DNA of 64,000 nucleotides from Natrinema longum (GCF_017352095.1 NZ_CP071463.1:1488001-1552000), one strand, 5' to 3'. Shown: positions 47,267-56,833, numbered from the stretch's first letter. Numbers and translations: made by a program. The notes: generated from the sequence alone by a model not told the origin.

Positions 47267-47890
47267 ATGCCTAACGAATCACAGAACCCAGTTACAGCAG
47301 AGCGACCCGACAGCCCAGTCCAGACGACGGGGACCGACCACATCACCATCTGGGGGAGCAACGAAGCGGACACGATCGAGTTCTATCAGGACCTCCTCGG
47401 GATGCCGCTGGTCCTTCGCCAGCCGAACCTCGACGACCCCTCGCAGACGCACCTCTTCTTCGACACGGGCGACGGTCGCATCCTGACGTTCTTCGTCAGC
47501 GACGACCGCCCGTCGAACCAGCGGGGCCAGCGCGGCGGGACCGGTGCCGTCCACCACCTCTGTTTCAGCGTCGATCCCGACGACTACGAGAACACCATGC
47601 AGGCACTCGAGGACGCGGGCCACCAGTACAACGTCTTCGACCGGGGTATCTTCCACTCGATCTACACCACGGACAACAACGGCCTCGTGATCGAACTCTC
47701 GACGGACAAGTACGAGGTGCCCGACGACCGCCGGGGCGAGGTCCTCGCCAAGGCTCAAGAGCTCCGCGAGGAAGACGGCGCAGAGTACGCCAAAGACGAG
47801 CACCTCCGGGGTGCCATCGAAGCGCTGGGCCTCGAACTCGTCGAACACGAGCTCCCCGACGCCAGCGCCGGCGTCGGTGGTGTCGAATGA
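47267..47890 (+). CDS. VOC (glyoxalase/dioxygenase-fold) protein
   Basis: 207-residue protein with a vicinal-oxygen-chelate domain: TDHITIWGSNEADTIEFYQD, LLGMPLVLRQPNLDDPSQTH, LFFDTGDGRILTFFV, then AVHHLCFSVDPDDYENTMQA and GLVIELSTDKYEV. The metal ligands H (DHI), H (VHHL) and E (IELS) are present. The closest functional parallel is the MhqO-type ring-cleavage dioxygenase, though this protein has one rather than two VOC modules. The next gene is an esterase like MhqD, with ATGA overlap. A helical tail (about 150-195) is unusual. The reaction is not proven. Confidence 0.9.
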   Translation: MPNESQNPVTAERPDSPVQTTGTDHITIWGSNEADTIEFYQDLLGMPLVLRQPNLDDPSQTHLFFDTGDGRILTFFVSDDRPSNQRGQRGGTGAVHHLCFSVDPDDYENTMQALEDAGHQYNVFDRGIFHSIYTTDNNGLVIELSTDKYEVPDDRRGEVLAKAQELREEDGAEYAKDEHLRGAIEALGLELVEHELPDASAGVGGVE

Positions 47891-48540
47891 GCGCGGCCGA
47901 CCGCGTCGAGGGCCCACATCAGGGCCAGCAACTCGTCACGGGCGGGACCGATCTCGCGGACGCCGAGGCGGCGCTCGTGTGCACCCACGGTCGCGGTGCG
48001 ACCGCCCGCGGAATGGTCCAGATGGCCGAGGAGTTCCATCGGGACGGCGTCGCGGTCCTCGCCCCGCAGGCGGCCCGCCAGACCTGGTATCCCAACTCGT
48101 TTCTCGCACCCGTCGAGCGAAACGAGCCCGGCCGGTCGTCGGGGCTACGGGCCATCGCCGACGCGATCAGCCGGGCCAACCGGGCCGGGATCCCGACCGA
48201 GCGGATCATGCTGATCGGCTTCTCACAGGGTGCCTGTCTGGCCAGCGAATACCTCGTCCGCAACCCGCGACGCTACGGCGGGCTGGCCGCGTTGAGCGGC
48301 GGCCTCATCGGCGAGGAACTCGACGACGAGTATCCCGGCGATCTCGAGGGGACGCCGGTCTTCCTCGGGTGTAGCGACGTCGATCCCCACATTCCAGAAG
48401 AGCGGGTTCACGACACCGCCGACGTCCTCGAGTCGATGAACGCCGACGTAACGAAGCGCCTCTACGAGGGGATGGGCCACGGGATCAACGACGACGAGAT
48501 GGCGGTCGTCTCCGAGATGGTCGCGGCGCTGCTCGAGTAA
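47887..48540 (+). CDS. Phospholipase/carboxylesterase-family hydrolase
   Basis: 217-residue alpha/beta hydrolase: AALVCTHGRGATARGMVQMA (oxyanion region), nucleophile elbow GFSQGA, acid region VFLGCSDVDPHIP, and catalytic histidine in YEGMGHGIND. Homologues are LysoPL-type esterases and MhqD. Coupled by an ATGA overlap to the VOC gene, so they act in one pathway. Cytoplasmic, no signal. Confidence 0.9.
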   Translation: MSAADRVEGPHQGQQLVTGGTDLADAEAALVCTHGRGATARGMVQMAEEFHRDGVAVLAPQAARQTWYPNSFLAPVERNEPGRSSGLRAIADAISRANRAGIPTERIMLIGFSQGACLASEYLVRNPRRYGGLAALSGGLIGEELDDEYPGDLEGTPVFLGCSDVDPHIPEERVHDTADVLESMNADVTKRLYEGMGHGINDDEMAVVSEMVAALLE

Positions 48541-48543
48541 CGT

Positions 48544-50355
48544 CTAGTCGTCCGACGGTGCCGCCGACTCCTCGGCCGCCGGAGTCGGTGCGGACTCGCC
48601 CTCCGCGAAGGGGTACCACGACTGTTTGGCGTCGGCCATGTACGGTGCCTCGAAGTCGGTCTCCTGGGGCTCGCAGAACTCGACGAGCTGTTCGGTACCG
48701 GTCGCATCGACCCACTGGCGGAACGTCTGCCCCCGGACGGCTCCGCCGTCCGCTCGAGACTCCGCCGGAGTCTCGCACGCCCGGTGGGCGGCGTAGGCCT
48801 GGAGGAGGTTCCGGATCGCACCGGGTGCCTCGTCGGCTGGCACGCGCTGTTGGACCCAGTCGATGAACGAGGGGTCCTCGCCGACGCCGCCGCCGACGCC
48901 GATGTCGAACGCTTCGACCATCTCGCCGTCCTTGCGGGCGCGCATTCCTTGCAGGCCGATGTCGGCGGTCATCGCCTGTCCGCAGTCCGCGGTGCACCCG
49001 GAGTAGTGCATCTTGATCTTGCCGACGTCGTCGGGCAGTTCGACGTTCTCGTTGAACCAGCGCAGCATGCGAGCCATCCGCCCTTTCGTTTCCGTCAGCG
49101 CGATCGAACAGAACTCGGTGCCGGTACAGGCCATCGCGCCGCGCTCGAACGGACTGGGTTCGGCGGGGTACTCGGAGAGCAGTGGTTCCGCGAGCAGGCC
49201 CTCGAGGTCGTCGGCGGCGACGTCGACGACGACGGGGTTCTGGCGGCGGGTAAGCCGGATCTCGCCGGAGCCGTACTCGTCGGCGAGGTCGGCCAGTTCG
49301 ATCGCGTCCTCGGCGGGCAGCCGACCGACGGGAACGCTCAGGCCGACGTAGTGTTGCCCGTCTTTCTGATCGCCGACCCCGACGTGGTCGTGCTGGCCGG
49401 CCTCGACGGGTTGCCCAGCGTTGTAGGTGTACTCCTCCCGGAAGTCCTCGCCCGCCGTGTGCATTTCGAACTCGACGTACTCGTCCTGGAGCGTCTCCCG
49501 GATCTTCTCCATGCCCCAGTCCTCGGCGAAGAATCGCGCCCGATTCTTCGAGCGGTTCTGTCGGTCGCCGTAATCGTGGTAGAGTTCGACGAAGCCACGA
49601 CCGACCTCGTAGGCGTGTTCCGGGCGGACGAAGACGTCAAGCGGCGTCGCGGCGCGGGGTTGGCGACCGCCGAGCCCACCGCCGATGCGGACGTTGAAGC
49701 CCCGCACGGACTCCCCATCGATCTCCTTCGTCGCCGGTTCGAACCCGATGTCGTTGATCGAATCCTGCGCGCAGCCGACCGTACAGCCCGACGCGCTGAT
49801 GTTGAACTTCCGGGGCATGTTCGCGAGCGCGTCGTCCGTGCGGAGCTCCTCCTCGAAGCGCTCGAGCAGGGGGCCGGCTTCGACGAACTCCTCGGCCTTC
49901 CCGTGGAGCGGACAGCCCGAGATGTTGCGCATCGTGTCACCGCCCGCAGAGCGAGAATGGACGCCGACCGACTCGAGTTTCTCCCAGATTTCCGGGACGT
50001 CCTCGAGTTCGAGCCAGTGTAGTTGGACGGACTGGCGGGTCGTCAGGTCGATCCAGCCGTTGCCGAACTCGGGGTTTTCGACGGGACCCGTCGCGTAGTC
50101 GCGGGCGACCTCGCCGATCGTCCGCAACTGGTCGGGCTCCAAGATACCGCTGGCATTGGTCAGCCGCATCATGAAATACGATTCCTGTCCGTCGCGCTGG
50201 TGGAACAGTCCCCAGAACTTGAACCGGGTGAACCACGTTTCGCGTTCGTCCTCGGGAATCGCCTCGTAGCCACCGTTTTCCGCGAACTCGAGGATGTGGT
50301 CGCGGACCTCGTCGCCGTAACAGCCCTCCTTGAGTGCCTCTTTCTTATGCGCCAT
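48544..50355 (-). CDS. nirA: Assimilatory ferredoxin-nitrite reductase
   Basis: 603-residue enzyme reducing nitrite to ammonia with ferredoxin electrons. It has two ferredoxin-like half domains and the siroheme/[4Fe-4S] site C410, C416, C454, C458 (ACTGTEFC and CTADC). Family motifs: DLTTRQSVQLHWL, NISGCPLHG, NISASGCTVGCAQDSINDIG, RIGGGLGG and RRQNPVVVDV. The acidic C-terminal tail is an addition. The nitrate reductase gene lies upstream on the same strand. The ATG at 50355 follows a leader with a TATA-like TTATATAAT (50452-50460) and the ATTTGCGAAAT element. Confidence 0.96.
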   Translation of the reverse strand: MAHKKEALKEGCYGDEVRDHILEFAENGGYEAIPEDERETWFTRFKFWGLFHQRDGQESYFMMRLTNASGILEPDQLRTIGEVARDYATGPVENPEFGNGWIDLTTRQSVQLHWLELEDVPEIWEKLESVGVHSRSAGGDTMRNISGCPLHGKAEEFVEAGPLLERFEEELRTDDALANMPRKFNISASGCTVGCAQDSINDIGFEPATKEIDGESVRGFNVRIGGGLGGRQPRAATPLDVFVRPEHAYEVGRGFVELYHDYGDRQNRSKNRARFFAEDWGMEKIRETLQDEYVEFEMHTAGEDFREEYTYNAGQPVEAGQHDHVGVGDQKDGQHYVGLSVPVGRLPAEDAIELADLADEYGSGEIRLTRRQNPVVVDVAADDLEGLLAEPLLSEYPAEPSPFERGAMACTGTEFCSIALTETKGRMARMLRWFNENVELPDDVGKIKMHYSGCTADCGQAMTADIGLQGMRARKDGEMVEAFDIGVGGGVGEDPSFIDWVQQRVPADEAPGAIRNLLQAYAAHRACETPAESRADGGAVRGQTFRQWVDATGTEQLVEFCEPQETDFEAPYMADAKQSWYPFAEGESAPTPAAEESAAPSDD

Positions 50356-50964
50356 CGGAGACCACCCCTCGAACCGAACTATCGGGCTCGATTTCGCAAA
50401 TTTCTATCCCAAACATGCCGTAATTCACGTTTAATCCCCATACTCCTAAATTATATAATGGTAATCGTTTACGGATGGTGTATTTTACATCGTATGCGGG
50501 AGCGAGCGTAGAATCTCCAATGGCATATTGTCTGTATTAGGACGTAAATCACGAGCGAACGCGGTGGAAAATCGGCGATTCCAAACGCGATCGACGCGGT
50601 TCCATGCCGCGTCGTGTGTACTCCAGAGCGATCTCCGATTCGGTGACGGACGATGCTGTGCGAGACGTTCGAAAAACGGACGTCCCATCGCGACGACGAC
50701 CGCTGCCCAACCGGAACTCGACGAATGGATACAACAGCGGGCGGATTCGATCGTCAGTCGGAGCCGGCGCATTCGGCGTCGGAGCCACTCGAGTCCGGGA
50801 CGACCCGCCGGCGAGACCGATCGCGAGCGGGATGCGTCGAGCCAGAATCGTCGTAGTGGTGCCGACGACGGAACTCGCGGCCACGACGCCTCGCTTCGGG
50901 CACTACGTCTCTCGAGTGTGCGGACGCTCGCCAGTTCGGAAGTCGATGTCGCGGTCGTGGATAC
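50356..50964. other. 609-bp gap between nasA and nirA
   Basis: No gene recognised. The part near nirA (50385-50480) is AT-rich and looks like its promoter and leader. The rest (50485-50960) has open frames on both strands but no motif or typical bias, so it may be a decayed gene. Confidence 0.45.
50391..50401 (-). promoter_or_regulatory. Shared nas motif upstream of nirA
   Basis: ATTTGCGAAAT on the minus strand, 36 nt before the nirA ATG. The same 11-bp core occurs upstream of nasA within a longer palindrome. Confidence 0.55.
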
Positions 50965-53109
50965 TCAGGCACTCGCTTCCGCGACCGCCCTGACGTCCCG
51001 GTCGTGGGGTGGTTCGAGGCGCACCGCACACTGTTTGAAGTTGGGTTCGTTCGAGCGGGGATCGGCGTCGGGGAGCGTGAGATCGTTGACGTCGGGGTGG
51101 TGGATCGGCAGCCAGACGACCCCGTCGGGGATCGCCTCGTCGACCTCGATGCGGGCCGCGACCGATGCCCGACGGGAGACGACGCGAGCGTACTGTCCCT
51201 CGTCTCCGTCCGCCATCGTCTCGAGTTCGTCCGCGAAGGCAGCCGCCGTCGCCGGGCTGACCCGAGCCGTCGGCGGCTCGTCCTTACGGGTCCGAACGCC
51301 GGTGTTGTACGCGTCCGGGCGGCGCGCGGTCGTCAGCGTAAACGGGTACGATTCGTCCGTCGGCTCCGGAAGCGGCCGGGCCTCGCCGGACGAGAACCGC
51401 GCCCGGCCCGAGGGGGTGTGGAACGACCACGATTCGTCGATCGGCTCGGGGGCGGATTCGTCCCCGTCGTCCGCCGGGTCGTTACCGTCGGCCTCGTAGT
51501 ACCGGTAGCCACCCGACACGTCGGGTTCCGGTGCCGGCCAGCGAACCGCGGTCTCGGCCTCGAGGCGGTCGTAGCTGATTCCCGAGAGATCGGCAGGGGT
51601 GCCGGCCGTCAGCGCGACGAACTCGTCGAAGACTGCCTCGGGCTCGAGTCGGTCGTCGAACAGCTCCGGACGGAGGCGATCGGCCAACTGGTCGATCAAC
51701 TCGAGGTCCGTTCGAACGCCCGACGGCGTCTTCGTCGCCGCCCGGACCCGGGAGACGGTCCGTTCCATGTTGGTCGTCGTCCCCTCGGACTCGCCCCACG
51801 TCGTGGCGGGCAGGACGACGTCGGCGTACTCGACCGTCTCGCTTCGGAAGGCGTCCTGGACGACGAGAAACGAGTCCTCGAGTTTGTCGCGGACGTGCGT
51901 GGCGTCGGGCATCCCGGCGACGGGATTGGTTGCGACCGCGTAGACGGCATCGACATCGTCGCCGATCGCGTCGACGATACCGACCGGTCCCGGCCCGGGA
52001 TCGTCGGGGAACCGCGAGACTGGAACGTCCCACGCCTCGGCGATCTCCCGCCGGTGGTCCGGATCCGCGAAGGGACGGTGACCGGGCCAGCTCCCTTTCG
52101 AGGAGCAAACCCGGGTCCCCATCGAATTGGCCTGGCCGGTCAGCGAGAACGGTCCCGAGCCCGGCCGGAGGTTGCCGGTCGCGAGACACAGATCGATCAG
52201 CGCGCCCGCGGCTGCAGTCCCGTTGACGCTCTGATTGATTCCCATTCCCCAGTAGAGCACGGACGGATCCTCGAGCGCCGCCGCGAGGCGGTCGACGTCG
52301 GCCATCGAAACGCCCGCCATCTCGGCGGCAGCCGCCGCGTCGGGGAGTTCCGCGCGGAGTTCCTCGAACCCGGTCGTCGCCTCGTCGACGAACGCCTCGT
52401 CGACGCGGTCGGTCTCGACGACGCGGGCGAGGACGGCTCGAGCGAGCGTGAGGTCGCCGCCGGGCTCGAGTGGCACGTGGTGGTCGGCGACCTCGGCGGT
52501 CTCGCTGTGGACGGGGTCGACCACGACGAGCTCGGAGTCGTCCTCGTCCGCGGACTGCCGAATCCAGCGGAACATGACCGGATGGGCGGCGGCCGGGTTC
52601 GCTCCCCAGACCACGTGTGTTTCGGCCTCGGGGATGTCGTCGTAGGTCGGCGGCGGCGCGTCGCTGCCGAACGCGTCGTAGTAGGCCGTGACGGCCGAGG
52701 CCATACACAGCGTCGTGTTGGCGTCGTAGTACCGGGTTCCGAAGCCGCCACGGGCGAGTTTTCCCAGCGCGTAGGCGGCCTCGTTGGTCTGTTGCCCGCT
52801 CCCCAGTACGGCGACGCTATCGCGACCCGCCTCGAGTGCGGTGCCGAGCCCTTCCGCTGCGCGCTGGAGCGCCGACTCCCAGGTCGTCGGCACGAGTTCG
52901 CCGTCCTCGCGCACGAGCGGCCGGGTCAGCCACTCGCCGGCCGGCTCGGCGGTCTCGCTGACGCCGCGCTGACACGCCAGCCCCTGGGTGACCGGATGGC
53001 TGGGATCGCCGCGGACGGTCTCGAGCCCGTATCCCCGCTCGGGGGTCCGCTGGACGTGCCCACACCCGACTGCACACCGCATACACGTCGTCGGGACGAA
53101 CTCGGTCAC
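50965..53109 (-). CDS. nasA: Assimilatory nitrate reductase, molybdopterin enzyme
   Basis: 714-residue molybdopterin oxidoreductase reducing nitrate to nitrite. The N-terminal [4Fe-4S] cysteines are C9, C12, C16 and C46 (CMRCAVGC and LACQRG). Mo-bis-MGD regions follow: GSGQQTNEAAYALGKLARGG, GTRYYDANTTLCMASAVTAY, VVWGANPAAAHPVMFRWIRQ, GINQSVNGTAAAGALIDLCL, GTRVCSSKGSWPGHRPF, and ATNPVAGMPDATHVRDKLED. The C-terminal MopB domain carries FTLTTARRPDAYNTGVRTRK and VWLPIHHPDVNDLTLPDADP. I use the GTG at 53109 (MTEFVPTTC); the alternative TTG at 53145 is less likely. The protein has no obvious Tat signal, as expected for a cytoplasmic assimilatory enzyme. Confidence 0.95.
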   Translation of the reverse strand: MTEFVPTTCMRCAVGCGHVQRTPERGYGLETVRGDPSHPVTQGLACQRGVSETAEPAGEWLTRPLVREDGELVPTTWESALQRAAEGLGTALEAGRDSVAVLGSGQQTNEAAYALGKLARGGFGTRYYDANTTLCMASAVTAYYDAFGSDAPPPTYDDIPEAETHVVWGANPAAAHPVMFRWIRQSADEDDSELVVVDPVHSETAEVADHHVPLEPGGDLTLARAVLARVVETDRVDEAFVDEATTGFEELRAELPDAAAAAEMAGVSMADVDRLAAALEDPSVLYWGMGINQSVNGTAAAGALIDLCLATGNLRPGSGPFSLTGQANSMGTRVCSSKGSWPGHRPFADPDHRREIAEAWDVPVSRFPDDPGPGPVGIVDAIGDDVDAVYAVATNPVAGMPDATHVRDKLEDSFLVVQDAFRSETVEYADVVLPATTWGESEGTTTNMERTVSRVRAATKTPSGVRTDLELIDQLADRLRPELFDDRLEPEAVFDEFVALTAGTPADLSGISYDRLEAETAVRWPAPEPDVSGGYRYYEADGNDPADDGDESAPEPIDESWSFHTPSGRARFSSGEARPLPEPTDESYPFTLTTARRPDAYNTGVRTRKDEPPTARVSPATAAAFADELETMADGDEGQYARVVSRRASVAARIEVDEAIPDGVVWLPIHHPDVNDLTLPDADPRSNEPNFKQCAVRLEPPHDRDVRAVAEASA

Positions 53110-53422
53110 GGCCCCCACCTCGCCGTCTCGGAACGGATGGCGCAATGGGATTTACAATCGCGCCCCTCGAAGAGGTATTTGCGAAATACCATTCAGAGTT
53201 TCACGTGTTAGCAGAACATACACAACTACTAAACGATTATCTTTTACGAACCATGGATTCTCTCTCGATATCGGGCGGAAGCACCGACTATCCAGACGGA
53301 TGAATACAGTATAAGGCCATTAGATGATGGATTCCGAGGGCGGAAAGCAAACGAGCGTCCACGAATCCGAACGCGGCGTGAGTGTGGGACAGTCGGTCGT
53401 GACGGGAGCGAACTCGAGTGGT
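53110..53422. other. Intergenic region upstream of nasA
   Basis: 313 bp with no gene. It contains the palindrome at 53174-53190 and AT-rich sequence to about 53320 with several possible TATA boxes for nasA, then reaches the 3' end of tatC. Confidence 0.45.
53174..53190. promoter_or_regulatory. Palindromic nas motif upstream of nasA
   Basis: GGTATTTGCGAAATACC has perfect 7-bp arms around GCG. It lies 65-81 nt before the GTG start of nasA (29-45 nt before the TTG). It shares the ATTTGCGAAAT core with the nirA upstream site and is a candidate operator for nitrogen or nitrate control. Confidence 0.6.
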
Positions 53423-54343
53423 CTACTCTCGGCCGACCCACTTGAGGACCAGCAACGTCCCCTCGAACAACAGGATCATCGTGACGGCGACGAGGATGGG
53501 AGCCATCATCGTCGGGTCGATCGTGAACATAAACGAGAGCCCGGCGAAGGCCGCCCAGAAGTACAGCCGCTTCTGAGCGAGCCAGCGGCGGGTCGTCACG
53601 CCCATCATGATCGCCAGCATGATAAAGAGCGGAATCTGGAAGACGATCGCGAGAAAGCCGGTCAGCGTGATGATCAGGTTGAACGTTTCGCCCAGCGCGT
53701 ACGCGATTTCCGCACTTCCCTCGGCGTAGTACGTGAAGTACTCGAAGAGGATCGGCAACACGAGCACGTAGGAGAACAACATCCCGCCCGCCGCCAGCAC
53801 GACGCTCGTGGGCACGGCCGCGAGGTAGTACTTGCGCTCGTTGGGGTACAGCCCCGGCCGCATGAACAGGTAACACTCGTAGACGAACGCCGGCAACGCG
53901 ACCATGATCCCCAGCAGCGACGAGATCTTGATCCGGGTGAGCCACAGCTCGAGCGGATTGTAGAGGTGAGGTGGCGGGGCATTACCGCCGGCCGGGAAGA
54001 CGCTAAACCAGACGTATTCGATGGCCTGGGACGCGCCCAACAGACCGATCGCCGTCCCGCCGGCACCGAACAGGAGGACGACCGCCAGCCGGAGGACCAT
54101 CTCCTCGATGTGGTCGGCCAGGGGCATCTCCTCGTCGTCGGGCGGCGTCGAAATGCCGCCGATATCGTCGTCGGAGTCGGGATAGGTCGGCTCGGGACTG
54201 TGCCGGTCGCCGACGACGCCCTCGCCGTCGGTCTCGAGGCTGGGAGTCTCTCCGTCAGCAGCGGCTGGCGGTCGCCCGTCGGGACCCTCGCGTGGCTCCG
54301 TGGGTCCCTCGACCTCGCGGTCGTCCACCGGCTCGTCCGACAT
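53423..54343 (-). CDS. tatC: Sec-independent translocase TatC (single form)
   Basis: 306-residue TatC with six membrane helices after an acidic N-terminal tail of about 85 residues. Motifs: MPLADHIEEMVLRL (the H-L-x-E-L-R region variant), AFVYECYLFMRPGLYPNERK (family signature), FSYVLVLPILFEYFTYY and IDPTMMAPILVAVTMILLFE. It forms the receptor part of the twin-arginine translocase. It is divergent from the doubled TatC, 141 bp apart, the arrangement of haloarchaeal tatCo/tatCt. No tatA is adjacent. Confidence 0.95.
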   Translation of the reverse strand: MSDEPVDDREVEGPTEPREGPDGRPPAAADGETPSLETDGEGVVGDRHSPEPTYPDSDDDIGGISTPPDDEEMPLADHIEEMVLRLAVVLLFGAGGTAIGLLGASQAIEYVWFSVFPAGGNAPPPHLYNPLELWLTRIKISSLLGIMVALPAFVYECYLFMRPGLYPNERKYYLAAVPTSVVLAAGGMLFSYVLVLPILFEYFTYYAEGSAEIAYALGETFNLIITLTGFLAIVFQIPLFIMLAIMMGVTTRRWLAQKRLYFWAAFAGLSFMFTIDPTMMAPILVAVTMILLFEGTLLVLKWVGRE

Positions 54344-54366
54344 CTATCGGATACTGATAGGCCGCC

Positions 54367-54375
54367 GGTTATAGG
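54367..54375 (-). promoter_or_regulatory. TATA box of tatC
   Basis: CCTATAACC on the minus strand, 24-32 nt before the ATG at 54343, fits a leaderless transcript. Confidence 0.5.
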
Positions 54376-54484
54376 CCTTTTTCTTACGAACACCCCCTCG
54401 AGAGTGAGAAGGGGGTTCGATCGGCCCACGAACTGCATACCCTACTCGAAAGGTTGATAACTGGATGTCAGTTACCCCTACCCA

Positions 54485-56833
54485 ATGAGTTCTGCCGTCG
54501 ACGAGGATACAGCCCGGGCCCTCAACAGCGGCCGAGAGACGATCGGCGCACTCCTCTCTGGTGCTCAGCAACACCTCCAGAAAGTGTTCATCGTCTTCCT
54601 CCTGGGCTTCGTCGGCTCCTTCTACGCGCTTCGGATCGTCGTCTGGGACTTCCTCAAGGCGACGACGGAGTCCCAGATGGGGCAGGATATCGCGGAGGCG
54701 ACCGACGTCATCACACGGACGCCCTTCGAGGTGATCCTGCTCCAGGCCAAGATCGGGATGATCGTGGGGATCATCGTCGCGCTCCCCGCCTTGCTCTTTT
54801 TCTCACGGAAGGCACTCCGTCGGCGGGGGTATACCAGCGTCGTCCCGATTTCGAAAGGCTACATCGCAGGCTTCGTGGTGATGGCGCTGGCCCTGTTCAT
54901 GGCGGGTGTCGTCTACGCCTACAGCATCTTCTTCCCGTACGCGTTCGCGTTCCTCGCGGGGAACGCAGTCAGTGCCGGCGTCAAACCGAGCTTCGGCATC
55001 ACCGAGTTCACCGAGTTCATGGCGCTGTTGACGCTCTCCTTTGGCCTCGCCGCCCAGCTCCCGCTGGTGATGGGGGCACTGTCCTATACCGAAGTCATTC
55101 CCTTCGAAACGTTCCGTGACAAGTGGCGATACGCCGTCGTCGGGATCGTCATCTTCGGGGCCCTGTTCTCGCCGCCGGACCCGTTCACACAGGTCATGTG
55201 GGCGACCCCGATGGTCATCCTCTACGTCTTCAGTCTCGGACTGGCCAAGGTGGTCACCAACGTCCGGCGACGCGGCGCAGCGAAATCCGCCGGGACGGGG
55301 ACCGAACACGTCAAGCGCCGCCTCCTCCAGTTCGGTGGCGTCCTCGCTGCGGCCACCTTGACGATCGCGCTGGCCGTCAACCAGGGCGGCTTTGGCTACC
55401 TCCACGAATCGGTCTACCCGCTGTTCCCCTCGCGGCTTCGACCCGGGACGACCGGACTCGAGACGTTCGCGCTCGAACACGGCCACCTCGGCGAGCTCGC
55501 GGTCGGCCTGGTCGTCGCCGCCGTCGTGGGCTTTCTCGTCCTGCTTGGCTACACGATCTACGTGCTCCAGCAGCCGGTCTACCCCCGCGAGGACGACGTT
55601 CGACGGGCCGACAGCCACGACGACATCGATTTCGAGACGCTCGAGGCCGAGGACATCGAGGACGTTTCGACGCAGGTCTTCCGGACGATGAGCGAAGAGC
55701 AGGCCCTCGAGTACTCCCGGCAGGCCATGTACGACGACGACCGGGCGAAAGCCGAGGCGATCCTCGATCGCTTCGATACGATACAGGAGTCCATGGCCGG
55801 CGAGGACGGAGCGGGAGACGGCGACACGGCGGGCGGGGCGAGTACTGGCGGGGCCGCCGCGGACGACGAAGGGGGTCTCTTCGCGAGCACCGCCGCTGGG
55901 ATGCTCGATCCGTTCACCGAAGACGAGACCACCGAAGACGACATCGGCGGCTACGCCTACGATATCGCCTTTATCCTCAACAGCCTCACCTCGAAGGTGT
56001 TCCGCATCGTCGGGCTGTTCATGGTCGTCATGGGCGGGACCTTCTTCTGGCTCTACTCGGGCGGTCTCGGGGACGTCCTCAGGCTCTTCCTCGATCGAGT
56101 TCCACGGGAGTTGCTCGTCGAGGTCGTCGAGGAAGACATCAATCTGAGCGAATTGAACGATACCGAGTATCTCACCGAGGTCATCAACGAACTGGACATC
56201 GTCGTCGCCTTGCACCCCGTCGAAGTGCTCATCTTCGAGGCGAAGGTGAGCGCGCTCGCCGGCCTCATCGCCGTGGTACCGGTGGCGCTGTTCTACGCCT
56301 GGCCGGCCGCCAAGGAGCGCGGACTGGTCTACGGCGACCGCCGGACGTTCCTCGTCTGGGGCGGCGGTCTACTCGCCGGTTTCGCCGTCGGGACCTACCT
56401 CGGGTTCTTCTGGGTCGCGCCGTCGATCATCTCGTATCTGATCTCGGATGGGCTCCGCAACGGGATGGTCATCTCCTACCGGATCAAGAGCTTCTTCTGG
56501 CTCGTGATCTTCACCACCGTCGGAATCGGCTTCCTGCTGAACATCATCGTCACGATGGCGCTGTTCCACGTCGGCGGCATCGTCAGCTACCGCACGATGC
56601 TCGAGCGCTGGCGGCCGGTCGTCGTCGGGATCTTCGTCCTCGCGGCCTTCTTCAGCCCGAAGGGGATCCTCATGATGCTGATCTTCTCGATCCCGATCGC
56701 GCTGACGTACCTGATCGGCCTCGCCGTCCTCTACGTCCTGACCGCCGGCGGACGGCTGTTCGGCGGTGGCGGTGATGGAACGGCAACGGACCTCGACGCG
56801 GACGACGACACCGGAGCCACTGTCGTCGACTAG
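54485..56833 (+). CDS. tatCt: Doubled TatC (TatCt), twin-arginine translocase
   Basis: 782-residue fusion of two TatC units joined by an acidic central region (about 390-500) with extra helices. The first unit spans about 1-280 (QHLQKVFIVFLLGFVGSFYA, VVPISKGYIAGFVVMALALF, SFGLAAQLPLVMGALSYTEV). The second spans about 510-765 (FRIVGLFMVVMGGTFFWLYS, VSALAGLIAVVPVALFYAWP, FLLNIIVTMALFHVGGIVSY). Such 14-helix TatC is a hallmark of Halobacteria, which export much of their secretome by Tat. The acidic tail ends DDDTGATVVD. Divergent from tatC. Confidence 0.95.
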   Translation: MSSAVDEDTARALNSGRETIGALLSGAQQHLQKVFIVFLLGFVGSFYALRIVVWDFLKATTESQMGQDIAEATDVITRTPFEVILLQAKIGMIVGIIVALPALLFFSRKALRRRGYTSVVPISKGYIAGFVVMALALFMAGVVYAYSIFFPYAFAFLAGNAVSAGVKPSFGITEFTEFMALLTLSFGLAAQLPLVMGALSYTEVIPFETFRDKWRYAVVGIVIFGALFSPPDPFTQVMWATPMVILYVFSLGLAKVVTNVRRRGAAKSAGTGTEHVKRRLLQFGGVLAAATLTIALAVNQGGFGYLHESVYPLFPSRLRPGTTGLETFALEHGHLGELAVGLVVAAVVGFLVLLGYTIYVLQQPVYPREDDVRRADSHDDIDFETLEAEDIEDVSTQVFRTMSEEQALEYSRQAMYDDDRAKAEAILDRFDTIQESMAGEDGAGDGDTAGGASTGGAAADDEGGLFASTAAGMLDPFTEDETTEDDIGGYAYDIAFILNSLTSKVFRIVGLFMVVMGGTFFWLYSGGLGDVLRLFLDRVPRELLVEVVEEDINLSELNDTEYLTEVINELDIVVALHPVEVLIFEAKVSALAGLIAVVPVALFYAWPAAKERGLVYGDRRTFLVWGGGLLAGFAVGTYLGFFWVAPSIISYLISDGLRNGMVISYRIKSFFWLVIFTTVGIGFLLNIIVTMALFHVGGIVSYRTMLERWRPVVVGIFVLAAFFSPKGILMMLIFSIPIALTYLIGLAVLYVLTAGGRLFGGGGDGTATDLDADDDTGATVVD

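Noticed and set aside
50528-51499. A 323-codon plus-strand frame across the nasA 3' end
   Set aside because: Overlaps the conserved C-terminal domain of nasA in antisense and is serine/arginine-rich like other shadows.
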